DNA of 7,316 bases from Lysinibacillus sp. (lineage in GTDB: Bacteria; Bacillota; Bacilli; Bacillales_A; Planococcaceae). The first letter of the stretch is position 1. Every line of letters starts with the position of its first letter. The stretch spans positions 1-7,316 of the forward strand of contig JAAYHP010000357.1 in assembly GCA_012735355.1 (NCBI GenBank), in the 5' to 3' direction. A program made the translations under genes and the position numbers. Positions 1 to 6,271 of the stretch are shown in pieces. The notes under the pieces are model-generated. The model worked only from the letters and a program-made list of their open reading frames with translations. It was not told the DNA's origin and searched no databases.

Positions 1-1093
1 CAGTTTCTGTCATCCACCATGTATCGTGAATGCGGTGACCTAACTCACTCATACCCCAACGAATAACTTCTGGGTTTAAAGGTTCACCAACGGATAACAC
101 ATGTCGTAATGTAGATAAATCGAATTGTTTTAACACTTCTGAACCTGCACCCATTAACATTCTGAATGCTGTAGGTGCACTATACCAAACAGTTACCCCA
201 TATTCTTCGATTGCGCCGTACCAGCTTTCTGGGCTAAAACGGCCACCAATGATTACGTTTGTTACCCCATTTAACCAAGGTCCGAAAATACCGTAAGCTG
301 TACCAGTTACCCAACCAGGGTCTGCAGTACACCAATAAACATCATCTTCGTGTAAATCTAACACCCACTGAGCTGTTTGATATTGTTGGATCATTGCATT
401 ATGAACGTGCAAAACTCCTTTAGGTGCACCTGTTGAACCAGATGTATAATGGAGTAACATTCCATCTTCTCTATCTACCCAAACGATATCAAAATGGCTT
501 GAAGCCTCTTTTAATCGTTTGTTAAAGTCTATAATCTTGTCAGTTTCTTCAATATTCTCTCCAACTAGAAATACTCTTTCTAATAGCGGTAATTTTTCTA
601 ACGGTACCCGCTTTAACAATTCCGGTGTTGTGACAATTGCTTTGGCTCCACTATCGGATAGGCGGTCATATACCGCACCTTCCATAAATGCCTCAAATAG
701 TGGACCTACAATTACTCCCATTTTCAATGCGCCGAGAAGTGAGAAATAAAGCTCTGGTGATCTTGGCATAAATACGAATAAACGATCACCCTTCTCTAGG
801 CTTGAGTATTGCTTAAACACGTTTGCTGCTTTGTTTGTCATGCGTTTCATATCATTGAACGAGTAAGCTTCTTTACGCACCCCATCACTAAAGTAAAGAG
901 CTACTTTGTTCTTCAGATTTGTCTCCGCATGACGATCAATCGCTTCATAAGCTGCATTTAGTTTCCCCGTTGTATACCAACTAAATGCTTTCTCCGTTTC
1001 TTTCCAGTCGAAATTAGCATATGTTTCATCATAATTTTTTAAATGATGTTCCCCGTGAACAACTGCTAACTTCTCAGAAATTTTCATCCCCAT
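1..1093 (-). CDS. acsA: Acetyl-CoA synthetase (acetate-CoA ligase, AMP-forming), 5' part only
   Basis: Activates acetate with ATP and CoA to acetyl-CoA through an acetyl-AMP intermediate, in the cytoplasm. The 364 codons present are open throughout and resemble B. subtilis AcsA (about 572 aa) along their length. The N-terminal stretch with KLNAAYEAIDRHAE is at residues 44-57, the P-loop YTSGSTGAPKG at 216-226, WCTADPGWVTG at 254-264, and the adenylate-binding motif WWMTET at 359-364, right at the window edge. The C-terminal lid domain, with the catalytic lysine that AcuA acetylates, lies outside the window. The start is the ATG at 1093-1091. AAGAAAGGGG (complement of 1101-1110) sits 7 nt upstream of it, better spacing than for the in-frame ATG two codons on. 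It diverges from acuABC, whose products control its activity. The family assignment is secure; substrate preference for acetate rests on similarity and context. Confidence 0.96.
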   Translation of the reverse strand, partial: MGMKISEKLAVVHGEHHLKNYDETYANFDWKETEKAFSWYTTGKLNAAYEAIDRHAETNLKNKVALYFSDGVRKEAYSFNDMKRMTNKAANVFKQYSSLEKGDRLFVFMPRSPELYFSLLGALKMGVIVGPLFEAFMEGAVYDRLSDSGAKAIVTTPELLKRVPLEKLPLLERVFLVGENIEETDKIIDFNKRLKEASSHFDIVWVDREDGMLLHYTSGSTGAPKGVLHVHNAMIQQYQTAQWVLDLHEDDVYWCTADPGWVTGTAYGIFGPWLNGVTNVIIGGRFSPESWYGAIEEYGVTVWYSAPTAFRMLMGAGSEVLKQFDLSTLRHVLSVGEPLNPEVIRWGMSELGHRIHDTWWMTET

Positions 1094-1140
1094 TAAATTA
1101 CCCCTTTCTTGCTTTAATATTTTTTATTTTACAACGAATC

Positions 1141-1146
1141 ATTATA
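1141..1146 (-). promoter_or_regulatory. Probable -10 box of the acsA promoter
   Basis: Read on the minus strand this is a perfect TATAAT, predicting a transcription start near 1134 and a leader of about 40 nt that contains the acsA ribosome site. No good -35 hexamer lies 16-18 nt upstream (the sequence there is AATGTT-like), so the promoter looks weak or dependent on an activator. The call rests on the hexamer and its position only. Confidence 0.5.
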
Positions 1147-1180
1147 ATTAGCAAAATATTTTTAACATTTTAATAATTTA

Positions 1181-1220
1181 TGTTTTTTTCGCAAAATTCA
1201 GCTTTTTTTCGCAGATTTTA
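1181..1220. repeat. Two direct repeats with 20-bp period in the acsA-acuA control region
   Basis: TTTTTTTCGCA occurs at 1183-1193 and again at 1203-1213, exactly 20 bp apart. Aligned as 20-bp units (1181-1200 and 1201-1220), 15 of 20 positions agree. Twenty base pairs is about two helical turns, so both copies would face the same side of the DNA. The right copy overlaps where the acuA -35 box should be, and the left copy lies near -50. This is the geometry of an activator or repressor site. The regulator is unknown, and neither copy fits the CcpA cre consensus on either strand. Confidence 0.5.
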
Positions 1221-1223
1221 TCA

Positions 1224-1229
1224 TATAAT
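1224..1229 (+). promoter_or_regulatory. Probable -10 box of the acuABC promoter
   Basis: A perfect TATAAT, with a predicted start near 1236 and a leader of about 25 nt carrying the acuA ribosome site. No TTGACA-like hexamer lies 16-18 nt upstream; that position is T-rich and overlaps the right copy of the direct repeat. A bound activator may therefore be needed. Confidence 0.55.
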
Positions 1230-1245
1230 AGTTTTAACACATATT

Positions 1246-1253
1246 GGAGGTGA
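1246..1253 (+). promoter_or_regulatory. Ribosome binding site that sets the acuA start
   Basis: GGAGGTGA ends 8 nt before the ATG at 1262. The upstream in-frame TTG at 1244 abuts this Shine-Dalgarno sequence and has none of its own, so it is not the start. Confidence 0.85.
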
Positions 1254-1261
1254 ACTGCGAA

Positions 1262-1894
1262 ATGCATCATATTAAAAACTATTATTGTACAGAGCTAGAA
1301 ACAAAACATGGTACAGTCTTTGTGGAAGGACCTGTCCCACCTCAATCTCTAAAAGAATATGATTTTCATGAAGATTTAGTAGCTTTTCGTCCTCCGGAAC
1401 AACAAAAGGAAGCATTAATTGAAATTGCTGGATTAGAAGAAGGAAGAATTATTATTGCCCGTAACGGAAATATGATTATTGGATATGTTACTTATCTTTA
1501 TCCCGATCCATTAGAAAGATGGTCGGAAGATAAGATTGAGAACATGCTAGAATTAGGTGCAATAGAAGTGATTCCTTCTTATCGTGGTACAGGGGTGGGG
1601 AAAAAAATGTTGGAAGTCTCTTTTATGGCAGATGAAATGGAAGATTACTTAGTTATCACAACTGAATATTATTGGCATTGGGATTTAAAAGGAACTGGGT
1701 TAAATGTATGGGATTATAGAAAGATGATGGAAAACCTAATGAAATCGGTCGGTTTCCAATATAGTGCAACAGATGATCCAGAAATTACTTCACATCCTGC
1801 GAATTGTCTAATGATTCGTATAGGGAAGCGAGTCGGCCAAGAAACGATGGAACGATTTGACAGATTGCGATTTAGAAATCGATATATGTATTAA
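1262..1894 (+). CDS. acuA: Acetoin utilization protein AcuA, GNAT-family protein acetyltransferase
   Basis: In B. subtilis AcuA transfers acetyl from acetyl-CoA to the catalytic lysine of acetyl-CoA synthetase and inactivates it, giving feedback control of acetate activation. The protein here is 210 aa, the same length as B. subtilis AcuA, and closely similar throughout. Examples are DFHEDLVAFRPPE near residues 34-46, GYVTYLYPDPLERWSE at 74-89 and TTEYYWHWDLKGT at 133-145. The GNAT acetyl-CoA-binding motif A is R108-G-T-G-V-G113, following the strand LGAIEVIPSY, and the C-terminus IGKRV...ERFDRLRFRNRYMY is also conserved. The protein is soluble, with no signal or membrane segment. It is the first gene of the acuABC operon and diverges from its presumed target acsA. 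acuB starts 15 nt after its stop. Function is inferred from the family; nothing is missing from the motif. Confidence 0.95.
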   Translation: MHHIKNYYCTELETKHGTVFVEGPVPPQSLKEYDFHEDLVAFRPPEQQKEALIEIAGLEEGRIIIARNGNMIIGYVTYLYPDPLERWSEDKIENMLELGAIEVIPSYRGTGVGKKMLEVSFMADEMEDYLVITTEYYWHWDLKGTGLNVWDYRKMMENLMKSVGFQYSATDDPEITSHPANCLMIRIGKRVGQETMERFDRLRFRNRYMY

Positions 1895-1909
1895 ACAAGG
1901 GGGATCATT

Positions 1910-2557
1910 ATGATTGTAGAGCAAATTATGAAAACAGAAGTATATACACTTTCACCGAAAGCCTCATTGAACGATGCATTACAACTAATGAATGAAAAAG
2001 ATATTCGTCACATTCCCATTGTCGATGATGATGAAAAGGTGATAGGAATCATCACTTCCCATGATGTAAAAAACGCCTTACCTTCTTGTCTGAATGATGA
2101 AACAAGCTGTTCTATATACGATACGCCGGTGGAAAATTTCATGGTGACAGATTTAATATTTGGCCATCCCCTCGACTTTGTTGAAGATGTTGCCATTACT
2201 TTTTATGAATCAAAAATTAGCTGTTTACCGATTGTATCTGGTGGCAAACTTGTTGGTATCGTCACGACATCGGATTTACTATATACCTACATAGAACTGA
2301 CGGGAGCCCACCAGCCATCATCTAAAATCGATATACGTTTACAAGATAGAGTTGGTTCTTTAGCTGAAGTGTTAGCTGTCTTCAAAGAACATCATGCCAA
2401 TGTTTTAAGCGTATTAGTTTTTCCTGATGCTGAGAAGAAAAATAGCCGTATTATTACTATTCGTGTTCAAATGATGAATCCGCTACCAATTATAAAAGAT
2501 TTGAGAAAAGAAGGCTTCGAAGTTTTATGGCCAAACTTACCAGGGGTGAACGTATGA
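1910..2557 (+). CDS. acuB: Acetoin utilization protein AcuB, CBS-CBS-ACT domain protein
   Basis: A 215-aa cytoplasmic protein of regulatory build, about the length of B. subtilis AcuB. CBS domain 1 is at residues 1-58 (MIVEQIMKTEV..., IRHIPIVDDDEKVIGIITSHDV). CBS domain 2 is at about 74-130 (VENFMVTDL, ISCLPIVSGGKLVGIVTTSDLL). A C-terminal ACT-like domain spans about 138-208 and starts IDIRLQDRVGSLAEVLAVF. CBS pairs usually bind adenine nucleotides and ACT domains small ligands, so a sensor role towards AcuA, AcuC or AcsA is plausible, but the molecular function is not established in the family. AAGGGGGA at 1897-1904 lies 5 nt before the ATG. The last four bases, ATGA at 2554-2557, overlap the acuC start, which suggests translational coupling. 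Confidence 0.93.
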   Translation: MIVEQIMKTEVYTLSPKASLNDALQLMNEKDIRHIPIVDDDEKVIGIITSHDVKNALPSCLNDETSCSIYDTPVENFMVTDLIFGHPLDFVEDVAITFYESKISCLPIVSGGKLVGIVTTSDLLYTYIELTGAHQPSSKIDIRLQDRVGSLAEVLAVFKEHHANVLSVLVFPDAEKKNSRIITIRVQMMNPLPIIKDLRKEGFEVLWPNLPGVNV

Positions 2558-3720
2558 AAAATGCAGTGTTTGTGTACTCACCTGAGCAATTAACATATAA
2601 ATTTTCGGACAATCATCCATTTAACCATAAAAGATTAACATTAACGATGGATTTATTGAAAAACATTGATGCATTATCCGATGAAGACATTATCCCAGCT
2701 AGAATTGCAACGGATGAAGAAATCGAACTTGCCCATGATCCAAAATATATTGAAATTGTAAAAAAAGCTGGACAAGGTCTTATTACTGAAGAACAAGCTG
2801 AGCCTTATGGAATCGGAACAGAGGATACACCCATTTTCAAAAATATGCATGAAGCTAGCGCCCTCTTAGTTGGTGGCACGTTACAAGCCGTCGATTATGT
2901 CATGCAAGGTAAAAGTAGGCATGCTTTAAACTTAGGTGGTGGACTTCATCATGGATTCCGCGGAAGAGCAAGTGGATTTTGTATATATAACGATAGCTCT
3001 GTTGCTATTCGCTACATGCAAGAAAAATATAATGCTAGAGTTCTCTACGTAGATACAGATGCCCACCACGGTGACGGTGTACAATGGACTTTTTATGATG
3101 ATCCAAGCGTTTGCACCTTCTCCATCCATGAAACGGGAAGATACTTATTCCCTGGTACTGGGAGTATTAGCGAAAGAGGAAATGGACAAGGGTATGGTAC
3201 ATCCTTTAATTTTCCTTTAGAAGCTTTTACAGAAGATGATAGTTTTTTAACAGTATATGAAAAAGGCTTACGGGAAGTAATTGAATTCTTTAAACCCGAT
3301 GTAATTTTCACACAAAACGGTGCAGCCGCCCACTATTTTGATCCATTAACTCATTTAAACGGCTCGATTAGAATTTATCGTGAAATACCTAAACTTGCTC
3401 ATGAATTAGCCCACGAATATTGTGATGGACGATGGATTGCAGTAGGTGGTGGAGGTTATGATATTTGGCGGGTTGTACCAAGGGCATGGGCATTGATTTG
3501 GCTTGAAATGAATGATCTTCCGCTTCCTACAGGTCCGCTACCCGAAAATTGGTTAAATAAATGGCAAGAGGAAGCACCTGTACCGTTAATCCCAACGTGG
3601 GAAGATCCGAATCCATTATTTGAGCCAATACCAAGAAAGGCGGAAATCGAAGAGAAAAATGCCCAAATGTTGACAAAAGCTCTACATATTATTCGCACAG
3701 AAAAGAAGTCTATTATTTAA
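2554..3720 (+). CDS. acuC: AcuC, class I HDAC-family protein deacetylase; third zinc ligand replaced by Ala
   Basis: AcuC removes the acetyl group that AcuA places on acetyl-CoA synthetase. The 388-aa product is a full-length arginase/deacetylase-fold protein, similar to B. subtilis AcuC (about 387 aa) end to end. Visible catalytic residues are the His pair H132-H133 in GGGLHHGFRGRASGF, zinc ligands D169 and H171 in DTDAHHGDG, relay residues D167 and D174, and the transition-state tyrosine Y302 in GGGGYDIWR. The motif that gives the third zinc ligand, normally NGADAHYYDPL, here reads NGAAAHYFDPL. Residue 258 is Ala, codon GCC at 3325-3327, one base from GAC. By family knowledge this should impair or abolish metal binding, unless it is a sequencing error. 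The start at 2554 is chosen over the in-frame ATG at 2527 because GGGGTGA (2543-2549) precedes it, it overlaps the acuB stop as ATGA, and the family begins there. Confidence 0.93.
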   Translation: MKNAVFVYSPEQLTYKFSDNHPFNHKRLTLTMDLLKNIDALSDEDIIPARIATDEEIELAHDPKYIEIVKKAGQGLITEEQAEPYGIGTEDTPIFKNMHEASALLVGGTLQAVDYVMQGKSRHALNLGGGLHHGFRGRASGFCIYNDSSVAIRYMQEKYNARVLYVDTDAHHGDGVQWTFYDDPSVCTFSIHETGRYLFPGTGSISERGNGQGYGTSFNFPLEAFTEDDSFLTVYEKGLREVIEFFKPDVIFTQNGAAAHYFDPLTHLNGSIRIYREIPKLAHELAHEYCDGRWIAVGGGGYDIWRVVPRAWALIWLEMNDLPLPTGPLPENWLNKWQEEAPVPLIPTWEDPNPLFEPIPRKAEIEEKNAQMLTKALHIIRTEKKSII

Positions 3721-3725
3721 AATTT

Positions 3726-3752
3726 AGAGCTGTCCAGTTGAAGGACAGCTCT
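3726..3752. terminator. Shared intrinsic terminator between convergent acuC and ccpA
   Basis: A perfect 10-bp stem, AGAGCTGTCC (3726-3735) with GGACAGCTCT (3743-3752), closes a 7-nt loop. Rightward it is followed by a T-rich run (GTTTAAATGTTTTCTTTT), leftward by AAATTTTAAAT. It begins 5 nt after the acuC stop and 2 nt from the ccpA stop, so it can end transcripts from both sides. The rightward tail is the better of the two. Confidence 0.85.
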
Positions 3753-3754
3753 GT

Positions 3755-4774
3755 TTAAATGTTTTCTTTTATATTTTCTTTCACTGAATCTCGTTTTTCA
3801 ATTCGATGCGGTAATACAACATTTTGATCTTCCACATTTTCTTTATTCAAATATTTCGTCAAAAGTCTCATTGCTACCGCACCAATATCGTATAACGGCA
3901 ATACTACACTTGTTAATTGAGGCCGATCCATACGGGCTAATTTTGAATTTTCATAGCTGATAACTTCTATTTCATCTGGAACTTTCACGCCATGGTCTTG
4001 AGCTGCATGGATGATTCCGATGGCTAACTCGTCACTCCCAGCGAAGTAAGCTGTAGGTGGATGTTCAATATTAGAAAGTTCTTCCCATACAGCCATTCCT
4101 CCATCGTACGTGCTATCTTCAGCAACGATGAGTTGTTCATCTATTTCAAGTCCATGATCTTGCAATGCTTTTTTGTAGGCTTCTAGCTTATACTTTGAAT
4201 TAATTGTATAGTTTAGCGGACCGCTTGCAAAAGCGATGCGTTTATGGCCATTATTTATTAACATTTCCACTGCTTCATAAGTTGCTTGGAAATAATCAAT
4301 ATTGACTGAAGGTAATTTTTCCGATTCATCAACTGAACCTGCAAGAACAATTGGGACAGGAGAATGTTCCATTGACTGAAGTAATTTCGGTGTCACGGCA
4401 TCGCTCATAACGACGATACCATCTACTTGTTTTCCTAGCATAGTATCAAGTAGTGATAATTCTTTCTCTTCATTTTGGTCAGAGTTGGCTAAAATAATAT
4501 TGTAACGATACATCGTTGCAATATCTTCAATTCCCCGAGCAGCTTCCGCGTAAATAATATTGGAAATATCCGGTATAATGACACCTACTGTTGTAGTTTT
4601 CTTACTAGCAAGCCCTCTTGCTACAGCATTTGGACGATATTCAAGTCGTTCAATTACTTCTAGTACTTTTTTGCGCGTTGAAGGCTTTACATTTTGGTTG
4701 CCATTTACTACACGAGAAACGGTTGCCATCGAAACATTTGCTTCACGGGCCACATCATAAATCGTAACAGTCAA
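3755..4774 (-). CDS. ccpA: Catabolite control protein A (LacI/GalR-family regulator)
   Basis: Global regulator of carbon catabolite control; with HPr-Ser46-P it binds cre sites to repress or activate genes, in B. subtilis including acsA and acuABC. The product has 339 aa (about 334 in B. subtilis). The helix-turn-helix [20 protein letters not shown] is at residues 4-23, followed by the hinge region with [14 protein letters not shown] and a periplasmic-binding-like core. The CcpA-specific HPr-contact helix [13 protein letters not shown] is at 295-307. Start is the TTG at 4774-4772, because AAAGGAGGT (complement of 4781-4789) lies 7 nt before it and the family begins there; the in-frame ATG at 4810 precedes the ribosome site. 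The effector-cleft segment, typically GFDNTRL in relatives, reads SYENSKL at 273-279. It has its own promoter and is not joined to aroA. The identity is secure. Confidence 0.95.
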   Translation of the reverse strand: MTVTIYDVAREANVSMATVSRVVNGNQNVKPSTRKKVLEVIERLEYRPNAVARGLASKKTTTVGVIIPDISNIIYAEAARGIEDIATMYRYNIILANSDQNEEKELSLLDTMLGKQVDGIVVMSDAVTPKLLQSMEHSPVPIVLAGSVDESEKLPSVNIDYFQATYEAVEMLINNGHKRIAFASGPLNYTINSKYKLEAYKKALQDHGLEIDEQLIVAEDSTYDGGMAVWEELSNIEHPPTAYFAGSDELAIGIIHAAQDHGVKVPDEIEVISYENSKLARMDRPQLTSVVLPLYDIGAVAMRLLTKYLNKENVEDQNVVLPHRIEKRDSVKENIKENI

Positions 4775-4780
4775 AGGTGT

Positions 4781-4789
4781 ACCTCCTTT
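4781..4789 (-). promoter_or_regulatory. Ribosome binding site that decides the TTG start of ccpA
   Basis: On the minus strand this reads AAAGGAGGT, close to the ideal anti-16S complement, with GGAGG 7 nt before the TTG at 4774. It lies inside any longer reading from the ATG at 4810, which argues against that start. Confidence 0.85.
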
Positions 4790-4808
4790 TTTATTTATTA
4801 TTGTCTTC

Positions 4809-4838
4809 ATGATACGATATTTTACTTTCTTTTTTCAA
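4809..4838 (-). promoter_or_regulatory. Probable sigma-A promoter of ccpA
   Basis: On the minus strand TTGAAA (4838-4833) and TATCAT (4814-4809) are separated by 18 bp. The predicted start is near 4803, giving a short leader of about 28 nt that just includes the ribosome site. The aroA terminator lies upstream, so ccpA needs a promoter in this gap and this is the best hexamer pair there. Confidence 0.5.
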
Positions 4839-4928
4839 TAACAAGAGAAGTACGAAAATATAATTCATATACATGAAACATTATTACGTTCACAATTTTG
4901 TTATGAAAAAAGGGATTGTCCAAAAGTA

Positions 4929-4967
4929 AAAAATTATCACCCAACAATGAATTGGGTGATAATTTTT
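4929..4967 (-). terminator. Intrinsic terminator of aroA
   Basis: A 16-bp perfect stem (4929-4944 with 4952-4967) closes a 7-nt loop. The core is ATCACCCAA / TTGGGTGAT, flanked by A/T pairs, so leftward transcripts end in a U-run (ATAATTTTTT). It starts 40 nt after the aroA stop codon. The A-rich left arm and T-rich right arm make it usable in both directions, but only aroA points into it. Confidence 0.88.
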
Positions 4968-5007
4968 AGCCTTATTGGTTTTCGTTTCGAACAAGCCCGT
5001 CTTTTCA

Positions 5008-6093
5008 TTATGCATTATATTCATATTGTTTCATGAATTTTTGGATTTCATTGTAGAATTCATCGAATTGTTGTAAGTCCATTTGTTGTTGTGAGTCAGA
5101 TAATGCTACAGATGGATCTGGATGCACTTCCGCCATTACACCGTCTGCACCGATAGCAATTGCTGCTTTCGCACATGGTAATAATAAATCTCTACGTCCT
5201 GTTGAGTGAGTAACGTCAACGAATACAGGTAAATGAGTTTCTTGTTTTAAGATTGGAACAGCTGAAATATCTAACGTGTTACGAGTTGCCTTTTCATACG
5301 TGCGAATTCCACGTTCGCAAAGCATAATGTTTTCATAACCTTTAGACATAATGTATTCTGCTGCATGAACAAATTCATCAATTGTAGCAGCTAAGCCACG
5401 TTTTAATAAAACTGGTTTATTCGTTTGACCAACAGCTTTTAATAATTCAAAGTTTTGCATGTTGCGGGCACCGATTTGAATAACATCAACGTAATCTAAA
5501 GCTTCCTCAATATGAGCTGGTGTGACAATTTCAGTTACTACAGCTAAACCGTATTCTTGTGAAATTTGCTTTAAAATTTTTAACCCTTCTAATCCGAGAC
5601 CTTGGAAATCATATGGGGATGTACGTGGTTTATAAGCACCACCACGGATAAATTTTAAACCTTTTGCTTTAATAGATGCAGCTACTTGTGCTGTTTGTTC
5701 ATAAGATTCTACAGAACATGGACCAAAAATAAATGTTGGTTCACCTGTACCTATTTGTTCTCCATTAATTTCAATAATTGTGTCTTCCGGCTTTTTCTTA
5801 CGTGAAACTAACAATTCTTTTTTCGTATCTGCTTCTAATTGTTTTAAAGCAGTTTTAAAGATTTGTTTAAAAATATAATCAACCGTCATTTGATTTAACG
5901 GGCCTTTATTATGCTCTTTTAAAAGGTTTAACATGTGGCGTTCACGCAATGGATCATATCGTGTAACCCCTTGTTTTTCTTTAATTTTTCCGATTTCATT
6001 CACGATCTCTGCTCGTTCGTTAATTAATCGAAGAATTTCAAGGTTTAGTTCATCGATTTGTTGACGAAGCGCTTCTAATTTTTGCTCACTCAT
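5008..6093 (-). CDS. aroA: Bifunctional chorismate mutase / 3-deoxy-7-phosphoheptulonate (DAHP) synthase
   Basis: Catalyses condensation of phosphoenolpyruvate and erythrose 4-phosphate to DAHP, the first shikimate-pathway step, with an N-terminal chorismate mutase domain that gives feedback sensing in this subclass. (aroA is the B. subtilis name; elsewhere it is called aroG or aroF.) The 361-aa product matches the B. subtilis enzyme (about 358 aa) throughout. The AroQ-type mutase helices are residues 1-90, with R10, R27, K38, D47, R50 and E51 at the expected places. The type I-beta DAHP synthase barrel is at about 105-345, with GPCSVES at 124-130, [11 protein letters not shown] at 155-165 and metal ligands C126, H296, E322 and D333. 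The start is the ATG at 6093-6091, with GGAGGAGG-type sequence (complement of 6104-6113) about 12 nt upstream and the family start MSEQKLE. The in-frame ATG at 6156 lies in the leader and is rejected. Confidence 0.96.
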   Translation of the reverse strand: MSEQKLEALRQQIDELNLEILRLINERAEIVNEIGKIKEKQGVTRYDPLRERHMLNLLKEHNKGPLNQMTVDYIFKQIFKTALKQLEADTKKELLVSRKKKPEDTIIEINGEQIGTGEPTFIFGPCSVESYEQTAQVAASIKAKGLKFIRGGAYKPRTSPYDFQGLGLEGLKILKQISQEYGLAVVTEIVTPAHIEEALDYVDVIQIGARNMQNFELLKAVGQTNKPVLLKRGLAATIDEFVHAAEYIMSKGYENIMLCERGIRTYEKATRNTLDISAVPILKQETHLPVFVDVTHSTGRRDLLLPCAKAAIAIGADGVMAEVHPDPSVALSDSQQQMDLQQFDEFYNEIQKFMKQYEYNA

Positions 6094-6128
6094 TCCCTTA
6101 TTTCTCCTCCTCCACTTGTATACAACAC

Positions 6129-6158
6129 TTTCAGAACCCTGAAATGTATGATACATTT
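6129..6158 (-). promoter_or_regulatory. Two overlapping palindromes in the aroA leader
   Basis: Palindrome A is a perfect 8+1+8 inverted repeat, AAATGTAT-G-ATACATTT at 6142-6158. Palindrome B is TTTCAG-AACC-CTGAAA at 6129-6144, with perfect 6-bp arms. They share the AAA at 6142-6144, so as RNA hairpins or bound operators they would compete. Measured from the predicted aroA start near 6167 they span about +9 to +38, a classic place for a repressor roadblock. No matching regulator family is recognised. No T-box or other known leader RNA is seen. Confidence 0.45.
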
Positions 6159-6173
6159 TAAGATAATATCCAT

Positions 6174-6202
6174 ATTATAATCAAGCACATTCAGAATGTC
6201 AC
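6174..6202 (-). promoter_or_regulatory. Sigma-A promoter of aroA
   Basis: On the minus strand GTGACA (6202-6197), 17 bp, then TATAAT (6179-6174). The -35 box matches five of six consensus bases and the -10 box is perfect. The predicted start near 6167 gives a leader of about 74 nt holding the two palindromes and the ribosome site. Confidence 0.7.
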
Positions 6203-6212
6203 GTCTTTTTAA

Positions 6213-6241
6213 TTTAACACTTCAACTCATTAAAGTATTTT
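6213..6241 (+). promoter_or_regulatory. Tentative promoter of the ftsA-like gene
   Basis: TTTAAC (6213-6218), 17 bp, then TATTTT (6236-6241) is the only spaced hexamer pair that leaves room for a leader with a ribosome site. Both boxes are poor; the TAATAT at 6246 lies too close to the ribosome site to be used. This is a weak call. Confidence 0.25.
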
Positions 6242-6271
6242 AGAATAATATATAGAAAGGAAGCGGTTACA

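Noticed and set aside
519..749. Open frame on the plus strand inside acsA, 76 codons
   Set aside because: It lies wholly within the well-supported acsA frame on the other strand. Its composition is low-complexity and it has no ribosome site; it is a shadow frame.
1186..1206. Possible CodY box around CTGAA (minus strand) between the two direct repeats
   Set aside because: Against AATTTTCWGAAAATT there are six mismatches, and AT-rich DNA gives such matches often.
3093..3311. Minus-strand open frames inside acuC (also 2932-3129 and 3456-3698) and inside acuB (2008-2196)
   Set aside because: All are antisense to conserved coding sequence and none has a ribosome site or family resemblance.
4560..4876. 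Plus-strand open frames antisense to ccpA and its leader (4560-4760 and 4694-4876)
   Set aside because: The first is fully inside ccpA; the second straddles the ccpA start and promoter. Neither has a convincing Shine-Dalgarno sequence or a recognisable protein.
4864..4877. Imperfect palindrome TTCATATACATGAA upstream of ccpA, sharing ATGTAT/ATACAT with the aroA leader palindrome
   Set aside because: Arms are only 5 bp and there is a central mismatch; the similarity to the aroA site is too short to claim a common regulator.
6094..6156. N-terminal extension of aroA from the ATG at 6156
   Set aside because: The extra 21 residues read through the leader palindromes and the GGAGG site and are absent from the family; the ATG at 6093 fits better.
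6094..6167. T-box or attenuator in the aroA leader
   Set aside because: The leader is only about 74 nt, with no T-box core sequence, no specifier loop and no terminator hairpin with a U-run.
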